DNA of 23,970 nucleotides from a virus: the IMG/VR virus record IMGVR_UViG_3300042356_001512, positions 1 through 23,970 of that record; one strand, 5' to 3'. The notes beneath the pieces were generated by a model. It searched no databases. It was not told where the DNA came from and saw only the letters and a list, made by a program, of their open reading frames with translations. The translations under genes were made by a program, and so were the position numbers. Positions 14,336 through 21,716 of this stretch are shown in pieces. The number at the start of each line of letters is the position of its first letter. Positions within the stretch are counted from its first letter, which is position 1.

Positions 14336-16765
14336 TTAAAAGTTTGCAGTGTAGTAGGCTCGAGCATTGCTAGTGCCATCTTGAGCTACCTGGGCACGGA
14401 ATCCCACACTGTGTTTGGTATTACCAGCATCATTAAAATTGTGTTGATACTTGATACCCAAGTATGTAATTGGTGTGCTAACTAAACTATTGTTAATTTG
14501 CGTGTACTTCATAGTACCGTCGGCATCAACGCTGGTTGGTACATTAAAGTTCACTGCACCCGACGCCACAGTTGGCTTAATACCGGCAAACAAATTCCAA
14601 TCCTTGTACTGATACCCACCCATGGCGTGCACAGCAAAAATTGGTGTTACATTAGAAACTAGGCCACTGGTGTGGTTGACACTAGTCATCATAGCACCAC
14701 CTTGTGCCCACCAACCTTGTGGTTGACCAAGCTTGGTTTCACGCTCACCAGGCTGGTACAATGCACTGTATTCTGTGGTGAATGCCGACTTAGTTTGTCC
14801 ATAAGCACCACTAAAATTAACAAACGGATTGTGGGTGCTATTGGTCATGGTCAATTGATGAATAGTAGAACTGCTTGCTTCGTCGGGACGCTTTGGCAAC
14901 ATTCTTGAATCTATAGTTAGTGTGGCATCTGCACCAATTTGGTTGCCAGAAAATGGTGTTTGTAAATTTTGCCCAGCTACTAGGCCAGTCCAACGACCAC
15001 TCCAGTTATATCCAGGATCAGCATCCATCATTATTGGATTACTCATCAAGTTGTTGACGGCCGCACTACCTTTCATGTCCACGCTAAAGTCTCGCTGAAA
15101 GCTGTCAACCACTGACACCGAGCTCAAGGTAGATATAGTGCTAGCCGAAGTGCTGGCTAGAGCAATACCACCTGATAATGGCACAGTAGAATTGGTTCGG
15201 CCATTAAGTGCAATACCAAGATTGCCCACAGGCTGGGTGGCTCGGTCCAAGTCCAGTAAACCTTGTCCCATGATGTCGGGGTTGTAACCCGGGAGATTTT
15301 TATTGGCTGTTTTTAACAGTAGTTGAACTTGATTTGACGCAGTCATGTAGGGCCATAGTTGATTGACCACTGCCAGTGCACCGGCAGCCACAGCAGATGC
15401 CTGGCTAGTGCCACTCATGGCCTTGGTGCCTGTTGCACTAACTGTGATGGGTGACACACTGTTGACTAACATACCAGGTGCTAAAATATAAAAGTCGCTG
15501 ATCTTGTATTGATCTAAACAGGCAGTACCGGCTACATTTTTACACACAGTGCCTGCACCCGCACCCTCGATCCGCCCGGCTTTTGCGTTCCAATTACCCA
15601 CCACCAACATTTGGCCGTTTAACAATAATTTACCATTGGCATCGGTTGCTGTGGCAAATGTAGCTGGATTTTGCGGATAAGGAACACTTTGGTTACCGGC
15701 ACTGACTGTGACTGCTAATTTAGGTGTCAATGTCTGTGCCCATGATTGTGGCGATTCAAGATTGTAATAATTTTTGCCACCATAGTTGGGATCTGAACTA
15801 GCATATATTCCGGGACTCAGGACCTTGACCGAAGCAGTGTATGTTGCGGCATAATTTGTATTTGCTGACAAGTTGGCCACTACAATATCAGGTTTGTTGG
15901 CGGCCCAGGCCAAGGCGCTGGCAGCATTACTGCCAACAATGTTTGAAGTATTACTGAGTTTGACCACAGCAAGGTTGGCATCAAACGCAACACCTGTGGG
16001 AGTAACATTGTTACGTGCACCTGCAACGATTCCGGCAATGCTGGTACCGTGACCTACAACGTCTTGCAATCCAGTGCCAGTGATATCAAGTTGATATTTT
16101 ATTTTACCTGCAAATGCTGGATTATTGACATCAATGCCAGTGTCCATGACCATAACAGTGCTGCCTTTGCCGGTCCAACCACGTGCCCAAGCTGCCGCAC
16201 TGTTGATGTACTGGTTAGCACCATTATTATACTGAGTATTCTCCCAGGACTTGGGCATACTACTAAACACCGCAGTTGGTGTTCCCCGATAAGGGCTATG
16301 TCCATAGTAGGTGGCTGCATTAAATGTATTGGTTGGCACAATGGTAATAGCTGGAGGAGCAACAACTACAGCAGTTGGAGACGGAGTAATTATTGTACTA
16401 CTGGCCAACGTCCTCACCGTTGATGGGGTAACCGTGTTCCTAGTATTAATAGTGGTGGTCAACAAAGTTTCAGTTACTTGTTTGGTGCCATTGCTGAGAG
16501 TAACTGTGGTAATTTGATAACGTTTGTCCTGTGCTGTGATGGGTGTGGTAGTTCGAGTTTGCACTAAATTATACACATTTTTTACCACAGATCCATCGGC
16601 TTGTTTCACTGTTTGTGTGTCAGTGTTTGTGGTTTTGACCACAATTGGGGTACCTGCACTAATCACAGTCGACTCAGTTCGATATGTAATTTTTTTAGAT
16701 ACCACTGTTTGTGCAGTGGCCAGACCACTAATCAGCACAAACAATATTGATGCAATATATTTCAT
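14336..16765 (-). CDS. secreted subtilisin-like (S8) serine protease, autotransporter-like
   Basis: An 809-aa exported protease. Residues 1-18 form a signal peptide with ATA|QT cleavage site. A Thr/Val-rich linker (19-145) precedes the S8 domain with Asp208 (VMDTGID), His239 (VGHGTS), oxyanion Asn358 (SAGNQ) and Ser454 (SGTSQAS), a complete active site. Residues from about 520 on have repeated aromatic-alternating strands and end in 'YYTANF'; a terminal Phe is the outer-membrane barrel signal. It may thus be a beta-barrel-anchored or autotransporter protease. Alternatively the C-terminal part is a virion-binding domain. It has its own promoter and a GGAG ribosome site. Confidence 0.9.
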   Translation of the reverse strand: MKYIASILFVLISGLATAQTVVSKKITYRTESTVISAGTPIVVKTTNTDTQTVKQADGSVVKNVYNLVQTRTTTPITAQDKRYQITTVTLSNGTKQVTETLLTTTINTRNTVTPSTVRTLASSTIITPSPTAVVVAPPAITIVPTNTFNAATYYGHSPYRGTPTAVFSSMPKSWENTQYNNGANQYINSAAAWARGWTGKGSTVMVMDTGIDVNNPAFAGKIKYQLDITGTGLQDVVGHGTSIAGIVAGARNNVTPTGVAFDANLAVVKLSNTSNIVGSNAASALAWAANKPDIVVANLSANTNYAATYTASVKVLSPGIYASSDPNYGGKNYYNLESPQSWAQTLTPKLAVTVSAGNQSVPYPQNPATFATATDANGKLLLNGQMLVVGNWNAKAGRIEGAGAGTVCKNVAGTACLDQYKISDFYILAPGMLVNSVSPITVSATGTKAMSGTSQASAVAAGALAVVNQLWPYMTASNQVQLLLKTANKNLPGYNPDIMGQGLLDLDRATQPVGNLGIALNGRTNSTVPLSGGIALASTSASTISTLSSVSVVDSFQRDFSVDMKGSAAVNNLMSNPIMMDADPGYNWSGRWTGLVAGQNLQTPFSGNQIGADATLTIDSRMLPKRPDEASSSTIHQLTMTNSTHNPFVNFSGAYGQTKSAFTTEYSALYQPGERETKLGQPQGWWAQGGAMMTSVNHTSGLVSNVTPIFAVHAMGGYQYKDWNLFAGIKPTVASGAVNFNVPTSVDADGTMKYTQINNSLVSTPITYLGIKYQHNFNDAGNTKHSVGFRAQVAQDGTSNARAYYTANF

Positions 16766-16796
16766 AAAATCTCCAAAGTAAGGATGTTGTTAGGTT

Positions 16797-16825
16797 AGTA
16801 TAGCACTAGACCAATTATTGGTCAA
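16797..16825 (-). promoter_or_regulatory. sigma70-like promoter for protease gene
   Basis: TTGACC (16820-16825) and TATACT (16797-16802) at 17-base spacing on the minus strand, giving a leader of about 25 bases with GGAG. It is embedded in two overlapping inverted repeats (16809-16838). Confidence 0.65.
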
Positions 16826-16838
16826 GTACTAGTTGACC
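16809..16838. promoter_or_regulatory. two overlapping inverted repeats, operator-like
   Basis: The first (16809-16823) is a 15-base palindrome with 7-base arms GACCAAT/ATTGGTC on the minus strand. The second (16820-16838) reads GGTCAACTAGTACTTGACC, with 6-base arms. They share the TTGACC of the -35 box, so a dimeric regulator bound here would compete with RNA polymerase. The symmetry is visible; the regulator is unknown. Confidence 0.5.
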
Positions 16839-16853
16839 CATAAGTTTGGTGTT

Positions 16854-17666
16854 TTACCTTGGTGCAAACTCTTGTTGCAGTTTGATGTTGTCAAAAAACT
16901 CTTTCTTCACACTAGGATCGTCTTTGAACGCACCTTTGAGCACAGTGGTCTGTGTTAGACTAGAGTGTGCCATAATACCACGATTCTCACAACAACCGTG
17001 TGTGGCTTGAATGTACACTGCTACGTTTTCGGAGTCAGTAGCCTTACTAATCTCACGGGCAATGTCATTGCAAAGTTCCTCCTGGAGAGTACCACGTCGG
17101 GCACACCATTGGGCAATTCGGGTGTACTTGCTGAGTCCGATGAGCTTTTGTGCGGCAATAAGGCCAATATAAGCAACGCCAGCCACGGGTTGGTGATGAT
17201 GGCTACACATACTGCGAAGCTCGCTACGAACAACCAACATACCTTCGTAACGGTCCTGCGAGTCGTTTGGAAACGCTGTGGCGTCTGGTCCTGGTTCATA
17301 TCTACCCTCCATAATTTCATTGAAGTACATTTTGGCAAGTCGTCTTGCAGTACCTTTTGAGTTGGGATCGTTCTCACGATCAATAAGCAACCGATCAAGC
17401 ACTAGTTCAAATGCTTCTGTTGCTTCATCTATAAGGGTATGTTTCATTTCTTCAGAAACATAATCACTGATGTTGTCGCCTGCCCAAAAACGTTTGTTAT
17501 CACGCTTCATCTTGGTACGAATGGCATCTGCTAGATACGCTTCTTCGTATCCCTTGTCGCTCATCATTTCTGCGGCTTTTACAATTGGGCTTTGATGAGC
17601 GTGTGGTATAAATGCGTTTTTTGAGTCTGAATGGATAACGGGATGCGGGATAAAGTCTTTGGTCAA
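16854..17666 (-). CDS. folE: GTP cyclohydrolase I
   Basis: Converts GTP to dihydroneopterin triphosphate, the first step to both folate and preQ0. Family features are 'GTARRLAKMYFNEI' (105-118), zinc ligands C154 and H157 in 'CSHHHQP', 'GLSKYTRIAQWCARRGTLQEEL' region (177-198), and H223-G-C225 completing the site. At 270 aa it carries about 60 extra N-terminal residues compared with the 222-aa E. coli enzyme. The start is TTG (17664-17666), chosen for the GGAG site 7 bases upstream. It is alone between two promoters. With queD and queE present, it probably serves 7-deazaguanine synthesis. Confidence 0.93.
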   Translation of the reverse strand: MTKDFIPHPVIHSDSKNAFIPHAHQSPIVKAAEMMSDKGYEEAYLADAIRTKMKRDNKRFWAGDNISDYVSEEMKHTLIDEATEAFELVLDRLLIDRENDPNSKGTARRLAKMYFNEIMEGRYEPGPDATAFPNDSQDRYEGMLVVRSELRSMCSHHHQPVAGVAYIGLIAAQKLIGLSKYTRIAQWCARRGTLQEELCNDIAREISKATDSENVAVYIQATHGCCENRGIMAHSSLTQTTVLKGAFKDDPSVKKEFFDNIKLQQEFAPR

Positions 17667-17705
17667 TTTGTTTCTCCGAGTTAATGACGTGGATGTCTTT
17701 GTGCT

Positions 17706-17734
17706 ATTGTAATATATTTAGATTGCAAAGTCAA
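17706..17734 (-). promoter_or_regulatory. sigma70-like promoter for folE
   Basis: TTGACT (17729-17734) and TACAAT (17706-17711) spaced by 17 bases. The TGA stop of the upstream DegT-like gene (17731-17733) forms part of the -35 box. The expected leader is about 33 bases. Confidence 0.62.
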
Positions 17735-17738
17735 TCTA
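17719..17738. promoter_or_regulatory. inverted repeat spanning stop codon and -35 of folE
   Basis: Perfect 7-base arms TAGATTG/CAATCTA with a 6-base centre. The repeat includes the TGA stop of the DegT-like gene and the folE -35 box. It is the same arrangement as at the other unit boundaries. Confidence 0.48.
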
Positions 17739-18327
17739 TAATTTTAATTTTTCTAAGATCTGGATACTTTACTGCAATTGGTGCGGGAGTGTTTTCTTTG
17801 ATTCCCTCCAACAAGGCCAATGCAGTTGTGGCTTCTTCGATGGTGGGACGGTAATGGTAGCCCACATGAAATTCTTTTTGAGTCTCCCAGGGGCTGATTT
17901 TGAGATCACGCCCATCACTGCGCTGTTGTATCAATTTCTGGTAGGCTTTCTGGTCATCCAACAAGATTGCACCACCGCGTCCAATATGCAATGGTTTGCC
18001 GTGACCAAAACTTAGACACTGCATTTTACCGGGTCGGTACATGTCCCGTTCAAGACGCCGTGCACTGTCCCAGACTCGAGTATAAACAAACTCATATTCG
18101 CCCACCCATGTCTGCTCAGGCTCATCTAAATACACGTAGTGAATGCCCAGTTTATGCATGGTCATTGGCACACTGAGGTAGGTGTAAGGAGTCATTTTTA
18201 GTCCACGTACACCATCATATTTCAAGCACATCTCAATGGCATGAGTGCAACAATCAGTCATGATGACATAAGGCGCACCTGTAAACTCACCTAAGGCTTT
18301 TTCAAATTCAAAAATTTTATCGAACAT
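17731..18327 (-). CDS. miniature DegT/DnrJ/EryC1-type PLP protein, 198 aa
   Basis: Resembles the large PLP domain of sugar aminotransferases. Visible are 'FTGAPYVIMTDCCTHAIEM' (15-33, cofactor-phosphate segment), D87 in 'VWDSARR', the probable Schiff-base K111 in 'SFGHGKPLHIGRGGA', and 'VGYHYRPTIEEA' (155-166), where classic members have GYNYR. The C-terminal small domain, about 120 residues or more, is missing, and the middle is compact. The start is set at ATG 18325-18327, 11 bases inside the galE end; ATG 18342 is an alternative. The frame is intact with no sign of decay, so it is likely a reduced active or partner protein. Target sugar unknown. Confidence 0.75.
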   Translation of the reverse strand: MFDKIFEFEKALGEFTGAPYVIMTDCCTHAIEMCLKYDGVRGLKMTPYTYLSVPMTMHKLGIHYVYLDEPEQTWVGEYEFVYTRVWDSARRLERDMYRPGKMQCLSFGHGKPLHIGRGGAILLDDQKAYQKLIQQRSDGRDLKISPWETQKEFHVGYHYRPTIEEATTALALLEGIKENTPAPIAVKYPDLRKIKIID

Positions 18328-19276
18328 ACCAATTCCAGGCATGTTGCACAATGTAGTGAAGTGTATTATATTGCCACTTGCCAGCAACTTTTTCAAATCT
18401 GCCAGCATTGGCTGTGAGCTCGCTTGGATCTCCGGGTCTAGGATCACCTATGGTGACTTTGAGTTTGCGTCCAGTGATTGATTCGGCCATGGAAATAATT
18501 TCCTGATTACTGGTACCTTTGTTGCTGCCAAGATTGTATACTCCGGTTGGAATATCATCATCCAGCGCACGAATATGTGCTCTTGCAATGTCCTCAACGT
18601 GCACATAATCTCGAACACAGGTTCCGTCATTGGTGTTAAATTGATTCCCGTTTAACACAAACTCTTCGTCGTCACGCAGGCTTTCTAGCACCCGGGCAAT
18701 GATGTGTGTGGCACCTGGCTCTTGACCATGGCGGGCTTGACTATCAGCACCGCAGGCATTGAAGTATCGGAAAATCACTGGTTGCACCCCATACGCACGG
18801 AAATAACTTTGTAGCATCATTTCAGTCATGAGCTTGCTTTCACCGTAGGGACTTAATGGCAGTGCTGGATCTTCTTCCTGACATGCACCCATGATGGGCT
18901 CGCCGTATACCGATGCCGAACTGCTGAAAATGATTCGAATGCTAGATTGCAACTTGGCCGAAACAACAGCATCTATCATCTTCTTTGTACGTACAAAGTT
19001 GTTTTGATAGTACAGTTCCGGATCACTGACACTGGGACCAACTAAACTTGTTCCGGCACAATGAATAATTGCCGATGGCTGATGCATAAACATAAAGTCA
19101 ATGGCACCTTGGCTGGCAAAATCTCCTTGGTATACGTGAGACAATGCCGTTTGCACGTTCGTAGGACATGGACGAATGTCAACTCCGACTACGGTGTATC
19201 CTAAGTCGTTTAGTTGAAGTGCAGTTTGGCCTCCAATGTAGCCCGAACTTCCAGTAACAACCACAGTTTTTGTCAT
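18317..19276 (-). CDS. galE: UDP-glucose 4-epimerase-like
   Basis: An extended SDR enzyme interconverting UDP-hexose C4 epimers. 'GSSGYIG' (9-15) binds NAD; the catalytic set is 'SSSASVYG' (118-125) with Y144 and K148 in SPYGESK. 'FRYFNACGAD' and 'GTCVRDYVHVEDIARAH' are strongly GalE-like, and 319 aa is close to the family length. The ATG overlaps the upstream stop as ATGA. UDP-N-acetylhexosamine epimerase activity is possible. It sits in the sugar operon and probably supplies galactose-type precursors. Confidence 0.92.
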   Translation of the reverse strand: MTKTVVVTGSSGYIGGQTALQLNDLGYTVVGVDIRPCPTNVQTALSHVYQGDFASQGAIDFMFMHQPSAIIHCAGTSLVGPSVSDPELYYQNNFVRTKKMIDAVVSAKLQSSIRIIFSSSASVYGEPIMGACQEEDPALPLSPYGESKLMTEMMLQSYFRAYGVQPVIFRYFNACGADSQARHGQEPGATHIIARVLESLRDDEEFVLNGNQFNTNDGTCVRDYVHVEDIARAHIRALDDDIPTGVYNLGSNKGTSNQEIISMAESITGRKLKVTIGDPRPGDPSELTANAGRFEKVAGKWQYNTLHYIVQHAWNWYVR

Positions 19277-20085
19277 ATATATTCTTTCAAAGATCGTTCA
19301 AGACCCCATAGGTCAAAATTGTGCGATGCCAATTTGGCACCATTGCCGGTGAAGCATTGGTCGCTGGTGGATAAAAACTTTACAAGGCCAGGGTCAACTC
19401 CGTGTTGTTCATAGTATATACGCAACACATCGCTTAGTCTATGTTTCTGATCATAGACAAGATTTACATCATTGTATTTCAAATTACCTTGTATGGTTTG
19501 GTCAATTACCACTGCAAGATCGTGTAAACTAAACAAGTCAAGAAACCTGTCATTTTCAAATCGAAAGCGGCGATTGGCAGATATATTTTTTACCACATCT
19601 TGTAAAGGGGCAACGTATTCAGTATCATGTTGACCAAAACTACCAAACATTCGTAGGTTATAAAAGTTTGGTAGCTGTGTCACCAATCTAGCAATGATGT
19701 TTTTACTGGCGCCATGCAACTGTGACGGATACCGTTGAAATAATTCTTCCTCGGTAGTTTGATCATTGTTGACTTCAACGTCAAACTCGGCACCTGATGC
19801 CAGATTTATAAACTGTTGATAGTGCTGTTTACAACTGGCCAAGTTGTTAAACATAAAAAGGTTGTTTTGAAATATTGCTGGATTTAATGTACGAACAGCC
19901 CTGCGCCCATAAGTGGCACAATGTATTATGGTATGAAAGTGTTTGTCAGCAAAGAAGGCTTGGACCATCTCTCGATCCAACAAGTCCAGGTCATGATGAT
20001 TGATGGCAGTGACATCATAGCCTGGTAAATTGTTTGTTAGGTACGACCCAACAAGTCCGCTAGCGCCGGTAATTAGTATCTTCAT
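19273..20085 (-). CDS. NAD-dependent sugar reductase/epimerase-like SDR, 270 aa
   Basis: Starts MKILITGASGLVGSYL, an NAD(P)-binding Rossmann motif; 'DLLDREMVQAFFADKHFHTI' then 'IHCA' resembles dTDP-4-dehydrorhamnose reductases and GDP-fucose synthases. The catalytic region keeps S97 ('NLASGAEF') and K128, but the YxxxK tyrosine is His124 (HGASK). It may use a different acid or be inactive. The chosen ATG is 20083-20085; a perfect 14-base tandem duplication around it creates a second ATG just upstream with a five-codon frame, and a TTG at 20118 gives an in-frame 11-residue extension. No good ribosome site is visible. Confidence 0.82.
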   Translation of the reverse strand: MKILITGASGLVGSYLTNNLPGYDVTAINHHDLDLLDREMVQAFFADKHFHTIIHCATYGRRAVRTLNPAIFQNNLFMFNNLASCKQHYQQFINLASGAEFDVEVNNDQTTEEELFQRYPSQLHGASKNIIARLVTQLPNFYNLRMFGSFGQHDTEYVAPLQDVVKNISANRRFRFENDRFLDLFSLHDLAVVIDQTIQGNLKYNDVNLVYDQKHRLSDVLRIYYEQHGVDPGLVKFLSTSDQCFTGNGAKLASHNFDLWGLERSLKEYI

Positions 20086-20101
20086 AATAGTATCTTCATA
20101 A
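20074..20101. repeat. 14-base perfect tandem repeat at a gene start
   Basis: Plus-strand TAGTATCTTCATAA occurs twice in direct succession (20074-20087, 20088-20101). The unit contains the start codon and first codons of the SDR gene. The upstream copy yields a five-codon frame whose TGA overlaps the real ATG. Confidence 0.9.
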
Positions 20102-20118
20102 AATTTATACAATGTCAA

Positions 20119-21048
20119 TTAACATTTGGGGTTTTCTAAGTACCAGTTGACAGTTTGCAACAACCTTTGTTCAAACGACACTGTCTCTGACCAACCTAGA
20201 TTATATAGCTTACCGGGATCTACAGAAAAACATAAATCATGACCAGGTCGGTCAATCGGCACCAGGCGATACTTTAACTCTTTGCCCATGGCTTGTGCAA
20301 TCAACTGTGCAAAGTCTAGATTGTTTATAAAGTTCCGGCCGGCACTATTCCATTTTTCACACCGAGCAGTTTGTGTGTTCAAAATGAATCTTGTGTGACT
20401 GGCCACATCTCCGGCATAAAACCACCGCCTTCCACCAATAACGTTGTTGGCACCTACTTGTAAATCTAAAGTTTCGTTGTTTATTAATTTGTTTATGACA
20501 ATAACTGGTAATCTATTGGGCTGACAGCGTGGGCCAAATGTGTTGTTGATGTGGATAACACTGACCGGAACATTGAATGAGTTGGCATAGGCCAAACACA
20601 GCTCTTCGCCTGCGGCCTTGCTGGCTGCATATGGACTGTTGCTGTTGTAAGCATCTGTGATTTGACTATCTTGTCCAATAGGTATAGGCCCATATACCTC
20701 GCCTGAACTGTAATAGACAAACCTTTCAACACCAGCATGCCGCGCATACTCTAACAAGTTTAGTGTGCCCAACACGTTGTCCATAACTGATGCTGTGGGG
20801 TTGTTCAAGCTGTCGGCCGCACTGGGGTTGGCACCAGCGTGTAATATAATATCCACTGCTGGCAAATTTGCACAGGGATTTTTAATATCGTGCTCAACTA
20901 TTTCAACGTCATCAATGACATTCTGAAGTCTGCTCATGTTGGCGGTGCCTGGCCGCACCATGCAGATCACACGATGATCAGGCAAAAATTCTTTTACTAG
21001 GTAGTGTCCAATGAACCCATTGGCGCCAGTGATCAATACTGTTTTCAT
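20119..21048 (-). CDS. dTDP/CDP-glucose 4,6-dehydratase-like NAD-dependent SDR
   Basis: A 309-aa extended SDR with 'ITGANGFIG' (6-14), S115 in 'YYSSGEVYG', Y140 and K144 in 'SPYAASK', and C-terminal 'RPGHDLCFSVDPGKLYNLGW', a stretch typical of the RmlB group. The dehydratase Asp-Glu pair in TDEVYG is here Gly-Glu, so a 4-epimerase, decarboxylase or altered dehydratase is also possible. 'GPRCQPNRLPVIVINKL' is also family-like. If it makes the 4-keto-6-deoxy sugar, it would feed the RfbH-type enzyme. Its TAA lies just before the duplicated start of the next gene. Confidence 0.87.
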   Translation of the reverse strand: MKTVLITGANGFIGHYLVKEFLPDHRVICMVRPGTANMSRLQNVIDDVEIVEHDIKNPCANLPAVDIILHAGANPSAADSLNNPTASVMDNVLGTLNLLEYARHAGVERFVYYSSGEVYGPIPIGQDSQITDAYNSNSPYAASKAAGEELCLAYANSFNVPVSVIHINNTFGPRCQPNRLPVIVINKLINNETLDLQVGANNVIGGRRWFYAGDVASHTRFILNTQTARCEKWNSAGRNFINNLDFAQLIAQAMGKELKYRLVPIDRPGHDLCFSVDPGKLYNLGWSETVSFEQRLLQTVNWYLENPKC

Positions 21049-21716
21049 GGAGTATATTTGTATACAATGTCTGTGGCGTTGTCTAATATTCGAGAATATT
21101 TCATTTCAGTAAAAAATTGATCAAGCATTTCATTTGTTACATTATATCGGGCAGCCCAAGGCTCGTACCACTCCACCATGATTACTGGATGATACTTTTC
21201 GATGGTTTGGCGTGCACCCAACAAAGCAAAATACTCGTAGCCTTCAACATCTAACTGTATAAGACCGCAACTGGGAAGATTTAATTCATCAATGATCACT
21301 GTGGGCACATTGCCTTGACCATCCACATGAATTGCTCCTGCATCATTGGTGACATTTAAATTTACAAACTTTTTATCGTTGCCTATACAGGCTTGTGTTT
21401 TTATGACGTTATTGCCACAATTCAAAGTCAAGCACACAAAGTTCAATGGGTTGGGTTCAAAAGTGTAGACTGTACCAAACCATTGAGCAAACTGTCGTAC
21501 ATACTGTCCGCAATTGCCCCCGGCCTGCACCATGACACTAGTTGAGTCAACGTGACTCATTACTTCATGAAAAAACTCCGGTGTTACACGAAATTCATGC
21601 ATGTAACTCCAACATGCTTGATCATATCGGGGCCACCACAATCTTTCCAGTTCAGGTAAACTGGATTCTCTTAGTTCTACTAGATCTTCTATTCTGGGAA
21701 TTTTATCTGTTATCAC
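21045..21716 (-). CDS. FkbM-family methyltransferase
   Basis: A 223-aa class I methyltransferase. 'VMVQAGGNCGQYVRQFA' is the S-adenosylmethionine-binding motif I, followed by 'YTFEPNPLNFVCL'; 'IQLDVEGYEYFALLGA' is the FkbM hallmark, and 'PVIMVEWYE' follows. Such enzymes O-methylate sugars in polysaccharides and natural products. The start is GTG (21714-21716) within GTGA overlapping the transketolase C-half stop. It probably modifies the sugar made by its neighbours. The exact hydroxyl is unknown. Confidence 0.9.
   Translation of the reverse strand: MITDKIPRIEDLVELRESSLPELERLWWPRYDQACWSYMHEFRVTPEFFHEVMSHVDSTSVMVQAGGNCGQYVRQFAQWFGTVYTFEPNPLNFVCLTLNCGNNVIKTQACIGNDKKFVNLNVTNDAGAIHVDGQGNVPTVIIDELNLPSCGLIQLDVEGYEYFALLGARQTIEKYHPVIMVEWYEPWAARYNVTNEMLDQFFTEMKYSRILDNATDIVYKYTP

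Noticed and set aside
14336-16781. Plus-strand open frames opposite the protease and other genes
   Set aside because: They mirror coding bias of the minus-strand genes, have no ribosome sites or recognisable motifs, and overlap strongly supported proteins.
17667-17705. preQ1 riboswitch in front of folE
   Set aside because: The predicted leader is only about 33 bases and lacks the A-rich tail and pseudoknot-type pattern of preQ1-I elements; queD and queE leaders are even shorter.
17731-18447. DegT-like gene as a pseudogene or frameshifted full-length enzyme
   Set aside because: The frame is intact with coupled start and clean stop, and the downstream bases to folE (17667-17730) encode no small domain in any frame.
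20102-20118. TTGACA plus TATAAAT as a promoter of the SDR gene
   Set aside because: No -10-like box lies at 16-18 bases from TTGACA; the TATAAATT resembles a T4 late promoter but one imperfect match in AT-rich DNA is not enough.
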